From Chlamydiia bacterium (GTDB lineage: Bacteria > Chlamydiota > Chlamydiia > Chlamydiales > FEN-1388), in NCBI GenBank assembly GCA_023269335.1, contig JAHFTM010000157.1:1-5240 (forward strand): 5,240 nt of DNA, given 5' to 3'. A program made the translations under genes and the position numbers. Each line of letters begins with the position of its first letter. The first letter of the stretch is position 1. Of the stretch, positions 1-5,240 are shown piece after piece. The notes beneath the pieces are model-generated. The model saw nothing but the letters and a program-made list of their open reading frames with translations. It was not told where the DNA came from and made no database searches.

Positions 1-1
1 T

Positions 2-1294
2 GGCTTAAAGCTTGCTTTTGGAAAAAGTCCAAATCGTGCTCACCAAGAAACGGCAGGTGCTAAAAGTACTGGTGATATCAGCCATTTCCAGTCACTGATG
101 ACAGCTTTAGCTGCCACAATTGGCATTGGTAACATAGCAGGTGTTGCCACTTGCATTGCGACAGGCGGCATTGGTGCCATTTTTTGGATGTGGATGACAG
201 CGCTTATTGGCATGTCCATTAAATATGCCGAAGCAATTTTAGCTGTAAAATATCGAGTCATTGATGCAAAAAATGAGATGTCGGGCGGGCCAATGTATTT
301 CATTGAAAGAGGCCTTGGCTTAAAAAGTTTGGCCTTCGGATTTGCCTTTTTTGGCTCTATAGCTGCCCTTGGTGGTGGTAACATGTTGCAGGCCAATTCT
401 GTAGCTGATGTGATGCGCGGCGTTTTTTCTGTTGATCCTCGCTTGACAGCCGTTATCTTGGCAGCTTTCACAGGCTTAAGTATTCTTGGTGGTATTCGCA
501 GCATTGGTAAAGTAGCAAGCTGGCTTGTTCCTTTCATGGCTATTATCTACATTTTCGGATCAGGTTATATCCTGATAAGCTGTTATGATCGCATTCCTGA
601 TGCTCTTATGTCTATTTTCAAGCACGCCTTTTCCGGTCAGGCTGCATTTGGTGGTTTTCTTGGAGCTACCGTAGCTAGCTCCATTCAAATGGGTATTAGC
701 CGCGGTTTAATGACAAGTGAAGCAGGTCTTGGTACAGCATCAATTGCAGCAGCCTCTGCTAGAACTGATACTCCGGGACGTCAGGCACTTGTTTCTATGA
801 CGGGAAGTTTTCTGGCAACAATCATCATGTGCAGTATGACAGCGCTTGTACTTGGAGTAACGGATGTCTTTGGTCTTTTGTCTGCCAATGGAAAAATATT
901 GAACGGTGCTTCGATGACAGTCCAAGCATTTAATTCTGTTATCCCTTGGGGTGGTTATCTTGTCAGCGTGGCACTTGTCCTCTTTGCCTTTACTACACTT
1001 TTAGGCTGGGCCTATTATGGTGAAAAGTGCGTCGAGTATATCTTTGGAATCAAAAGCGTGCCTATATATCGCATAATTTTTACTCTTTTTGTAGCATTTG
1101 GTGCGGTGTTGGAGTTGGAGGTTGTCTGGAAAGTTTCGGATATCTTTAATGGTCTGATGGCCTTCCCAAACTTAATTGCCTTGATGCTGCTTTCGAAAGT
1201 AGTCATCAGTGAAACTAAGGAATTTTTATTGCTTGTTGAAAGTGAGAAGCAGGCAAAAAAGCAACAACGCTCGCCAGTAAGTGTATCTACTTAA
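2..1294 (+). CDS. Sodium:alanine/glycine symporter, AGCS family (5'-truncated by window)
   Basis: An inner-membrane secondary transporter expected to import alanine or glycine with sodium. The reading frame is open from base 2, so the true start lies upstream. The 430 visible codons end at TAA 1292-1294. Family members are usually about 440-490 residues, so roughly 50-60 N-terminal residues are missing. The AGCS signature is clear in visible residues 31-49 (SLMTALAATIGIGNIAGVA), with the GxGN motif at residues 41-44. It is followed by the conserved GGIGAIFWMW and KYAEAILAVKYR segments. Near the C-terminus, the VW..SDIFNGLMAFPNLIALMLLSK region is also typical of the family. Many hydrophobic helices run through the protein, and the tail is short and polar. 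An ATG at base 98 lies inside the signature and is not the start. Stereospecificity (L- or D-alanine, or glycine) cannot be read from the sequence. In an intracellular bacterium the role would be scavenging host amino acids (inference). Confidence 0.95.
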   Translation, partial: GLKLAFGKSPNRAHQETAGAKSTGDISHFQSLMTALAATIGIGNIAGVATCIATGGIGAIFWMWMTALIGMSIKYAEAILAVKYRVIDAKNEMSGGPMYFIERGLGLKSLAFGFAFFGSIAALGGGNMLQANSVADVMRGVFSVDPRLTAVILAAFTGLSILGGIRSIGKVASWLVPFMAIIYIFGSGYILISCYDRIPDALMSIFKHAFSGQAAFGGFLGATVASSIQMGISRGLMTSEAGLGTASIAAASARTDTPGRQALVSMTGSFLATIIMCSMTALVLGVTDVFGLLSANGKILNGASMTVQAFNSVIPWGGYLVSVALVLFAFTTLLGWAYYGEKCVEYIFGIKSVPIYRIIFTLFVAFGAVLELEVVWKVSDIFNGLMAFPNLIALMLLSKVVISETKEFLLLVESEKQAKKQQRSPVSVST

Positions 1295-1321
1295 AATATT
1301 TACCACAGAATGAAATGAAAA

Positions 1322-1345
1322 GCGGGCTTCAGATCTGAAACCCGC
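1322..1345 (-). terminator. Intrinsic terminator between convergent genes
   Basis: An inverted repeat with GCGGG/CCCGC outer arms and a TTCA-GATC-TGAA core. Read on the - strand, the one imperfect position becomes a G-U wobble. The RNA therefore forms a continuous 10-bp stem with a GATC tetraloop, followed directly by TTTTCATTT. It starts 12 bases after the stop of the DUF1761 gene, so it is best read as that gene's terminator. On the + strand the same position is a C-A mismatch and no T-tract follows. Any termination of the symporter transcript, which ends 27 bases upstream, would be weaker. Confidence 0.8.
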
Positions 1346-1357
1346 ACAAGAATACAA

Positions 1358-1768
1358 TTAGCGCCAGTTAGTTAAAATTGCGCCCCAGATAATGAACATA
1401 ACAAGTGTAAAGCCTGCATCAATAAAATAGGCTTTTAATGGCTTCTTTCCCCAAATTACACCGGAAAACATGGTCGTCGCGCTAAAGCCGATCCAAGCAC
1501 AAAGAGCAACTTTGATTCCTTCACCAGTAGTGACTGCTTGTGACATATTAATGAAAAAACCCAGTACATAAGCTGTGATGAAAGCAACAATCAAGCAGCC
1601 GATATAGCACTTAGTTGATGGTGCGCACTCTTTTTCTTTGCCATGGTGGCTGCAGCATTCTGCCCACATTTTGCCAAAGAGACCTTTGGAGTACCAAAGA
1701 CCGCCAATTCCCATGTACACCAAAGCCATGATGATCACAGCTAAAAGATTTGGATGTGCAACTTGCAT
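1358..1768 (-). CDS. DUF1761-family integral membrane protein
   Basis: A 136-residue protein that fits the DUF1761 family of small four-helix membrane proteins of unknown function. Typical features are the first helix (about residues 7-26) ending in GGLWYSKGLFGKMW, a second helix (about 56-73), a third beginning near residue 85 and containing AWIGFSAT, and a last helix with YFIDAGFTLVMFIIWG (114-129). The start at ATG 1768-1766 is supported by GAGGAG a few bases upstream, the best ribosome site in the window. The loop between helices 1 and 2 is unusual in being rich in Cys and His (C38, C39, H41, H42, C48, C54, C58). It converges with the symporter gene, shares a hairpin region with it, and diverges from the exported-protein gene at 1921. 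No function can be assigned. Confidence 0.88.
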   Translation of the reverse strand: MQVAHPNLLAVIIMALVYMGIGGLWYSKGLFGKMWAECCSHHGKEKECAPSTKCYIGCLIVAFITAYVLGFFINMSQAVTTGEGIKVALCAWIGFSATTMFSGVIWGKKPLKAYFIDAGFTLVMFIIWGAILTNWR

Positions 1769-1800
1769 ATATTTCTCCTCAAAAAGTTAAGGTTCATATT

Positions 1801-1833
1801 TATGTATGTAGCGTGTTGGAGAAAATTTGTCAT
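1801..1833 (-). promoter_or_regulatory. Candidate sigma70-type promoter for the DUF1761 gene
   Basis: On the - strand, ATGACA (1833-1828) differs by one base from the -35 consensus. A 17-base spacer separates it from TACATA (1810-1805), which is a poor -10 box. The predicted transcript start would be about 30 bases before the ATG at 1768. The spacing is ideal but the -10 match is weak, so this is only a candidate. Confidence 0.3.
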
Positions 1834-1840
1834 TAAAAAT

Positions 1841-1869
1841 TTGAAAGAGAAATTTGTGCTCTCAACAAT
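1841..1869 (+). promoter_or_regulatory. Candidate promoter for the 1921-3452 gene pair
   Basis: TTGAAA (1841-1846) is followed after 17 bases by AACAAT (1864-1869), which matches four of six -10 positions. The implied start near 1876 leaves a leader of about 45 bases before ATG 1921. It lies among three AAATTTG repeats (1823, 1837, 1850). The surrounding DNA is AT-rich, so chance matches are easy. Confidence 0.3.
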
Positions 1870-1920
1870 ATTGGCAAAAATGATAAGAGTAAATTTTGCC
1901 TTAAAATGGGGGAAATGAGA

Positions 1921-2910
1921 ATGTGGTCATTTGTTATCTATCCGTTGCTTTTTGCAACGACTGTTTGTTTTGCGGCGCAGCAACCCGCAGCCTTTGATTC
2001 CATTGCTAATGAGGTCAAAAATAGCACTGTTGTAGAAATTGCGAAAAAATATTCGGTGTTTCCCTTACTAAAAGAGGTAAAGCTTGAAACGGCGCCCACA
2101 GCTCAAGTTGGGCCGCTTCCACTCGTACTTGGCTTTGGCCCTCCTTTAGATATCCCACAAGCTAGAAAAATGATCATCGATTCTGTTGAGATTTATTTAA
2201 AAAACTTAAATCAGACCTCTAGCTTACAATCTTATTTACCGCAGTTTCCGGTTGAGAATAATACTGTAGAGCTGGTTGGCATTTTATTTGACCCTAAAAT
2301 TCGAGTGCCACCAAAGGATGTGCTTTGGAGTTTTGCTCTTTTAGATGGAGTCATTCAGTACTATGTATTTGACCATGAAGTTGGCAAACGAACAGTGCAG
2401 CAAGAGACGATTCAAGAGGCCATGCAACTTCTTGGAAAAGAGCAAAAAAAGAATAAAGATGGCACGACAGCAAAGTGGAATCCACTGCCTGGATCACAGT
2501 ATTTTATTAGCATGCAAGAAGTGAAAAAACAGCTTGACAGCGCCGTGATGAGTGTGAAGGCAAAATCGGGAACAAGCTTACAGCTTTGTGCAAAAGATGC
2601 CTCTTTTCTTCCAGGTATAGTGTTAAGCCGCATGTCAGAAATAGATCGCGCCTTTATTGAAATAGTAGCTTTTACGCCAATACCGTTTGTTTCAGCAACT
2701 GCTTGTAAAAGCACTCGTAACTGCCTTGTCGGCAGCGCGGGGTATATTCCTTTATTGGATATAGAACTGGCACTTTCATATATTCGTGAAGGTATCACAC
2801 TGAACAAGAACGGAATTATGGTTTCTCGTTTGCAGTGGGAAGTAGAATCACCGATATACCAAAGTTTATTGATGGCAGAGCTTTCAAAACAACAAGATGG
2901 AGTGAAATAA
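1921..2910 (+). CDS. Exported protein of unknown function, largest member of a four-gene paralog family
   Basis: A 329-residue protein of a family I do not recognise. It opens with a hydrophobic stretch (YPLLFATTVCFA) that reads as a signal peptide, probably cut near CFA-AQQP, so the product should leave the cytoplasm. I chose ATG 1921 because GGGGG (1908-1912) lies 8 bases before it. In-frame ATGs at 1906 and 1915 are possible, and both would add an arginine to the otherwise uncharged n-region. Residues 80-171 (QAR...D.V.IYLKNLN...YL...P..., then DGVIQYY, then QQETIQEA) align without gaps to the next gene's product. Residues from about 190 to 329 form an extra region not found in the three paralogs. 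This region holds Cys 223, 262 and 268. The gene is first of a two-gene operon, with 5 bases separating its stop from the next ATG. Confidence 0.85.
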   Translation: MWSFVIYPLLFATTVCFAAQQPAAFDSIANEVKNSTVVEIAKKYSVFPLLKEVKLETAPTAQVGPLPLVLGFGPPLDIPQARKMIIDSVEIYLKNLNQTSSLQSYLPQFPVENNTVELVGILFDPKIRVPPKDVLWSFALLDGVIQYYVFDHEVGKRTVQQETIQEAMQLLGKEQKKNKDGTTAKWNPLPGSQYFISMQEVKKQLDSAVMSVKAKSGTSLQLCAKDASFLPGIVLSRMSEIDRAFIEIVAFTPIPFVSATACKSTRNCLVGSAGYIPLLDIELALSYIREGITLNKNGIMVSRLQWEVESPIYQSLLMAELSKQQDGVK

Positions 2911-2915
2911 GCATC

Positions 2916-3452
2916 ATGAGAAAAATTTTTACGAAGGCACAGCTTTCTTTTCCCTTAGCACTGGCATTAGTTTTCATGATCACCCCTCTTTCAGGTGAGC
3001 TTGTACCAAAACATGAGCTAGCTGCGCATAAAATTACGCTTGAAGTAGCCAAGGACCTTCATATACGCTATGGTCTTGAGCCTATTGCGCTTGGTGGATC
3101 GATGATGACAAAAATTGAAGGGTTTGCTCTCACTTTGCGCACCTATAAATCTTTGTCAGTTGAGCAGGCAAGAGCCTGCGTGCTCGATTGCGTCGCTCTG
3201 TATCTGCAAAAAATCAATGCAAGCAGCGAAGTGGAGCCATTTTTACAAGAAAAACCTTTTACCGCAAAGCAGTTGACACTGCAGTTTCTCGTCCTTGAGC
3301 AAAATGATCTTTTTAAAAAAGAGAACTCACTGGCTAATTTCTATCTTGATAAGGGCAAGATTGTCTATAAAAAATGCAATTCTCAAACCGGACAATTAGA
3401 AAAAGTACAAGAAGAAACCTACGATCAAGTCGCCTCTAGTGCCAAAAAATGA
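2916..3452 (+). CDS. Exported protein of unknown function, paralog family member
   Basis: A 178-residue protein with a clear signal peptide: the basic n-region MRKIFTK is followed by a hydrophobic core (PLALALVFMITPL) and probable cleavage near LSG-ELVP. The frame is open back to an ATG at 2835, but that lies inside the previous gene and would bury the signal peptide. ATG 2916, 5 bases after the previous stop, is therefore preferred. Its nearest Shine-Dalgarno-like GGAG is 13 bases away, which suggests translational coupling. The mature part has LTLRT (72-76), QAR (84-86), D91, YL (96-97), N101, PF.AK..TLQF..L (114-127), GKIVY (147-151) and EETYDQ (166-171). This is the pattern shared by the cluster. 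The predicted order is helix, strand, strand, helix. The last nine codons overlap the end of the opposing gene. Function unknown. Confidence 0.85.
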   Translation: MRKIFTKAQLSFPLALALVFMITPLSGELVPKHELAAHKITLEVAKDLHIRYGLEPIALGGSMMTKIEGFALTLRTYKSLSVEQARACVLDCVALYLQKINASSEVEPFLQEKPFTAKQLTLQFLVLEQNDLFKKENSLANFYLDKGKIVYKKCNSQTGQLEKVQEETYDQVASSAKK

Positions 3453-4006
3453 GACAGATTGTGAAGTGCGTCAACGTAGGCTTCTTTGAAGATCAGCTCT
3501 AGCTTCTGGGTTTTTGGATCAGTACGATAAAAATAGAAGGTTTTATTAGAGAAGAGGATTTGCGCTATATAGGGCTTTTGTACCCGTTTTGTACTGTCAT
3601 CCCAAAACACAATTTTGTAGCCTACATTTTCAATCTGTGCCATCTGCTGCTTTTTTACAAAGGCATTGAACGTTTTTACTTCTGGGCATGCCTGTAGCAT
3701 CGTGAGAAAGTCTTGCACTTGGCGTGTGGCAAAGAGGCGTCCCTTTTCAAGTCTCATCGTTTGCTGAGTGCGGAATGTAAGGCAGTAGGTAATGCCTTTG
3801 TCATCAGTTGTATCACCTGCAATTAAAAACTGCATATCATTTGCTTTGGCAGTTTGCCTGCCATACTCTTCAAGGGCATAGTGCATGGCCACTTCAGCTC
3901 TGGGTCCTGTATATTTGCCACCAATAGGATTTTGTTTGCCTTTCATGCAAGATGTCGCAAAGCCCATGCTCAGCGTGATGAGCGCTGTAATAAGTAGTCT
4001 TTTCAT
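3425..4006 (-). CDS. Probable lipoprotein of unknown function, paralog family member
   Basis: A 193-residue protein. The N-terminus MKRLLITALITLSMGFATSC, followed by a polar sequence, reads as a lipoprotein signal peptide with C20 as the lipidated residue. The -3 position is Ala rather than the usual Leu, so the lipobox is imperfect. LTFRT (76-80), E87 and R90 align without gaps with LTLRT...E..R of the 2916 gene product. The C-terminal half matches again at A148, T166, LE (169-170), E175 and Y177, after a small shift that implies an insertion between the two blocks. The start overlaps the upstream gene's stop as ATGA (4006-4003), and there is no good Shine-Dalgarno site, so translation is probably coupled. 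It is the second gene of the - strand pair and ends 28 bases inside the convergent gene. Probable location is an envelope membrane, facing the periplasm or the surface. Function unknown. Confidence 0.85.
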   Translation of the reverse strand: MKRLLITALITLSMGFATSCMKGKQNPIGGKYTGPRAEVAMHYALEEYGRQTAKANDMQFLIAGDTTDDKGITYCLTFRTQQTMRLEKGRLFATRQVQDFLTMLQACPEVKTFNAFVKKQQMAQIENVGYKIVFWDDSTKRVQKPYIAQILFSNKTFYFYRTDPKTQKLELIFKEAYVDALHNLSHFLALEAT

Positions 4007-4572
4007 GGTTGAGTTTTGGGTTTAGGTTTCCAGTTAATGAGTTTACTTTTATTGTAGCTATTGAGTGCCTGATCGTAGCGCTCTGAGAAAGCAAGGCATG
4101 GCTGGCTAGTCGCTTCATCCCAGTAGTAGTAGGTGACCTGCCCTTGCATGCAGTTAACCTGGGCAAAATTGGGATACAGAAGTGGTTTACTTGTTTTATC
4201 CAGAAAATGAAACTGCAAGCTGACATTTTTGGCGCTAAAAGGGTAGTCTTGCAAATAGATGCGAATACTTTTTTCGTCATTGAATGGTTTGACGAAGGCT
4301 TCCATTTGTTCAACAATAAAATACCTGGCAGTTGGCAGGGTAGTAAATTGATGCTCTTCTGTGAGGTAGCCTTTGCTGATATGGCGGATGGTGTTGTGAT
4401 ACGAGCCGCTAAAATAAACAGGTGTAAAGCCCTCTTTTTTCAGTGATCGATCATTTTCCTCAACAATTTCATCTGAACGGGCACATTCAGTTCTATGCGT
4501 GATGAGACAGCCTGTGCAGGCAAAGCAGACTGTAGCTACCAACGCTGTTATTTTTACTAAAGTAAGTTTCAT
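4003..4572 (-). CDS. Probable lipoprotein of unknown function, paralog family member
   Basis: A 189-residue protein. MKLTLVK is followed by a hydrophobic stretch ending in ACTGC, which fits a lipoprotein signal with C22 as the lipid anchor, although the -3 residue is Cys. C16 and C19 would be lost with the signal peptide. Residues 82-168 align without gaps to residues 85-171 of the 2916 gene product. Shared residues include AR, N98, LQ (107-108), PF.AK (111-115), LQF (119-121), L124, A137, G144, Y148, T155, E164 and YDQ (166-168), just over 20 identities in 87. The tail is rich in Lys and Pro (WKPKPKTQP). The start ATG 4572-4570 has a weak upstream GGAAAAG. This is the first gene of the - strand pair and is divergent from the TPR gene at 4740. 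Function unknown. Confidence 0.85.
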   Translation of the reverse strand: MKLTLVKITALVATVCFACTGCLITHRTECARSDEIVEENDRSLKKEGFTPVYFSGSYHNTIRHISKGYLTEEHQFTTLPTARYFIVEQMEAFVKPFNDEKSIRIYLQDYPFSAKNVSLQFHFLDKTSKPLLYPNFAQVNCMQGQVTYYYWDEATSQPCLAFSERYDQALNSYNKSKLINWKPKPKTQP

Positions 4573-4739
4573 GGCTTTTCCGTTTTACTTGACTACATAA
4601 CGAACTTGGGATTTTTTTTCTAAAAAATTTATTTATTATTTTGATGGGTGAGGAGGCGGCTCATTCAAATATAGTGAAAATTTTAATTGTCATAATATTT
4701 AAAAATTCTTTATTAGGTTAGAAAAATGAGGAATGTATC
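4573..4739. promoter_or_regulatory. Divergent AT-rich promoter region
   Basis: These 167 bases hold no convincing reading frame and should carry the promoters of the - strand lipoprotein pair and the + strand TPR gene. For the + gene, TATAGT (4670-4675) and CATAAT (4691-4696) are each one mismatch from the -10 consensus but lack a good -35. TTGTCA (4687-4692) with TATTAG (4711-4716) at 18 bases is another option. Homopolymer tracts (T8 at 4612-4619, A6 at 4622-4627) and an inverted repeat (4645-4667) lie between the genes. No promoter for the - genes stands out. Confidence 0.45.
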
Positions 4740-5240
4740 ATGACTCTCTTGCCTTCATCTAACAGCGAATCAGAGCTTTCTTTGCTGCACGAAGATTTAC
4801 AAAAAGAAATTGAGGCGTTTTTATCAACAGTCATTGAATTGGAGAAAGAGGGCTATCACAACGATCTCGTAGCCTTTTCTCAACATGCAGCTGAAATTCG
4901 GGAAAAAGGGGCCTCACTCATCACTGACCGTCAACGCAAACTAAAACGTGGGAAAGAGGTTTTGAAAGAGCTTTTTGAAGTCGAAGGAAATGAATTTGAG
5001 ACCTTTACAGCTGCCGTAGCGGCATACAAAGAAAACATGAAAAATGCAAGTTTTGAAGAAGAAGCTGACAAAACACTAGCACTGCAAGAGCAAATAAAGC
5101 TTCCTTGGACTTTTATGAATCATGGCTATCAAGTGGCAAAAACACTTATTGACGAAGAGAAATATGAAGATGCTGAGTGTCTCTTTCTCTTTTTACATTT
5201 CCTTCGTCCTGACGTTTTTGAATATGTACTTGGACAAGCT
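4740..5240 (+). CDS. Type III secretion chaperone-like (SycD/LcrH class) TPR protein, 3'-truncated by window
   Basis: The frame starts at ATG 4740 and stays open for 167 codons to the last base of the window. GAGGAA (4728-4733), 6 bases before the ATG, supports this start. Residues 12-120 are charged, rich in Glu and Lys, and almost certainly helical, perhaps a coiled coil. From about residue 125 a TPR-like helix pair appears: NHGYQVAKTLIDEEKYEDA, then LFLFLHFLRPDVFEYVLG. This closely follows the first TPR of SycD/LcrH/IpgC-type chaperones (GKYEDA..VF..L......F.LG) and of the chlamydial LcrH homologs. Those chaperones bind the hydrophobic translocators of type III secretion in the cytoplasm. 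In them this TPR begins near residue 35-70, so the N-terminal part here is much longer. It could instead be a different TPR protein with a helical N-terminal domain. Further TPRs should follow downstream. Confidence 0.72.
   Translation, partial: MTLLPSSNSESELSLLHEDLQKEIEAFLSTVIELEKEGYHNDLVAFSQHAAEIREKGASLITDRQRKLKRGKEVLKELFEVEGNEFETFTAAVAAYKENMKNASFEEEADKTLALQEQIKLPWTFMNHGYQVAKTLIDEEKYEDAECLFLFLHFLRPDVFEYVLGQA

Noticed and set aside
40..537. 165-codon open frame on the - strand
   Set aside because: It lies wholly antisense to the unmistakable AGCS symporter; its translation is Pro/Lys-rich with no recognisable family and no ribosome site.
2412..2807. 131-codon open frame on the - strand
   Set aside because: Antisense shadow of the exported-protein gene at 1921, which has a signal peptide and paralogs; this frame has neither.
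2835..2915. 27-codon upstream extension of the 2916 gene
   Set aside because: It overlaps the previous gene and places charged residues before a standard signal peptide, which would disable it.
3894..4316. 140-codon - strand frame bridging the two lipoprotein genes
   Set aside because: It overlaps both lipoprotein genes in another frame; they have signal peptides, an ATGA junction and paralogs, while this frame shows no family features.
4144..4446. 100-codon open frame on the + strand
   Set aside because: Antisense to the lipoprotein gene at 4572-4003, with no ribosome site and no recognisable motif.
1921..4572. Possible toxin-immunity or phage cargo cluster
   Set aside because: No toxin motif, integrase, transposase or flanking repeat is visible; paralogous exported proteins alone do not support it.
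4726..4743. Five-codon leader frame (MRNVS) whose TGA overlaps the ATG of the TPR gene
   Set aside because: Such minicistrons arise easily by chance, and the GAGGAA site for the main start lies inside it; nothing shows it is translated.

Overview
The window looks like chromosomal DNA from a moderately AT-rich, Gram-negative, probably host-associated bacterium. A member of the Chlamydiae, such as an amoeba-associated 'environmental' lineage, is my best guess. The guess rests on a type III secretion chaperone-like TPR protein beside a run of small exported and lipoprotein-type proteins, and on a sodium/amino-acid symporter of a family also found in chlamydiae. No rRNA or other taxonomic marker is present, so this is inference.

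Layout from left to right. (1) Positions 2-1294 hold the last 430 codons of an AGCS-family sodium:alanine/glycine symporter on the + strand; its start lies outside the window. (2) A hairpin terminator at 1322-1345 separates it from a convergent DUF1761 four-helix membrane protein on the - strand (1358-1768). (3) After a 152-base divergent promoter region, two tightly spaced + genes (1921-2910 and 2916-3452) encode exported proteins. (4) They meet head-on, with a 28-base overlap of coding ends, two - strand genes (4572-4003 and 4006-3425) that share an ATGA stop/start and encode probable lipoproteins. (5) A second AT-rich divergent region (4573-4739) leads to a + gene (4740 to window end) for a helical protein whose C-terminal part resembles the first TPR of SycD/LcrH-class type III secretion chaperones. 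It is cut off by the window.

The main observation is that the four exported proteins of regions 3 and 4 are diverged paralogs. Reading the translations side by side gives an almost gap-free alignment of a block of about 90 residues in three of them, and the fourth matches in two segments. I do not recognise the family. The set is arranged as two translationally linked pairs facing each other: one pair with ordinary signal peptides, the other with lipoprotein-type signal peptides. The likely picture is an expanded family of envelope or periplasmic proteins, possibly a complex, next to a type III secretion-associated gene. Any functional link to secretion is speculative.

No tRNA, rRNA, CRISPR array, insertion sequence or integrase is visible, and no stretch over 300 bases lacks a gene.
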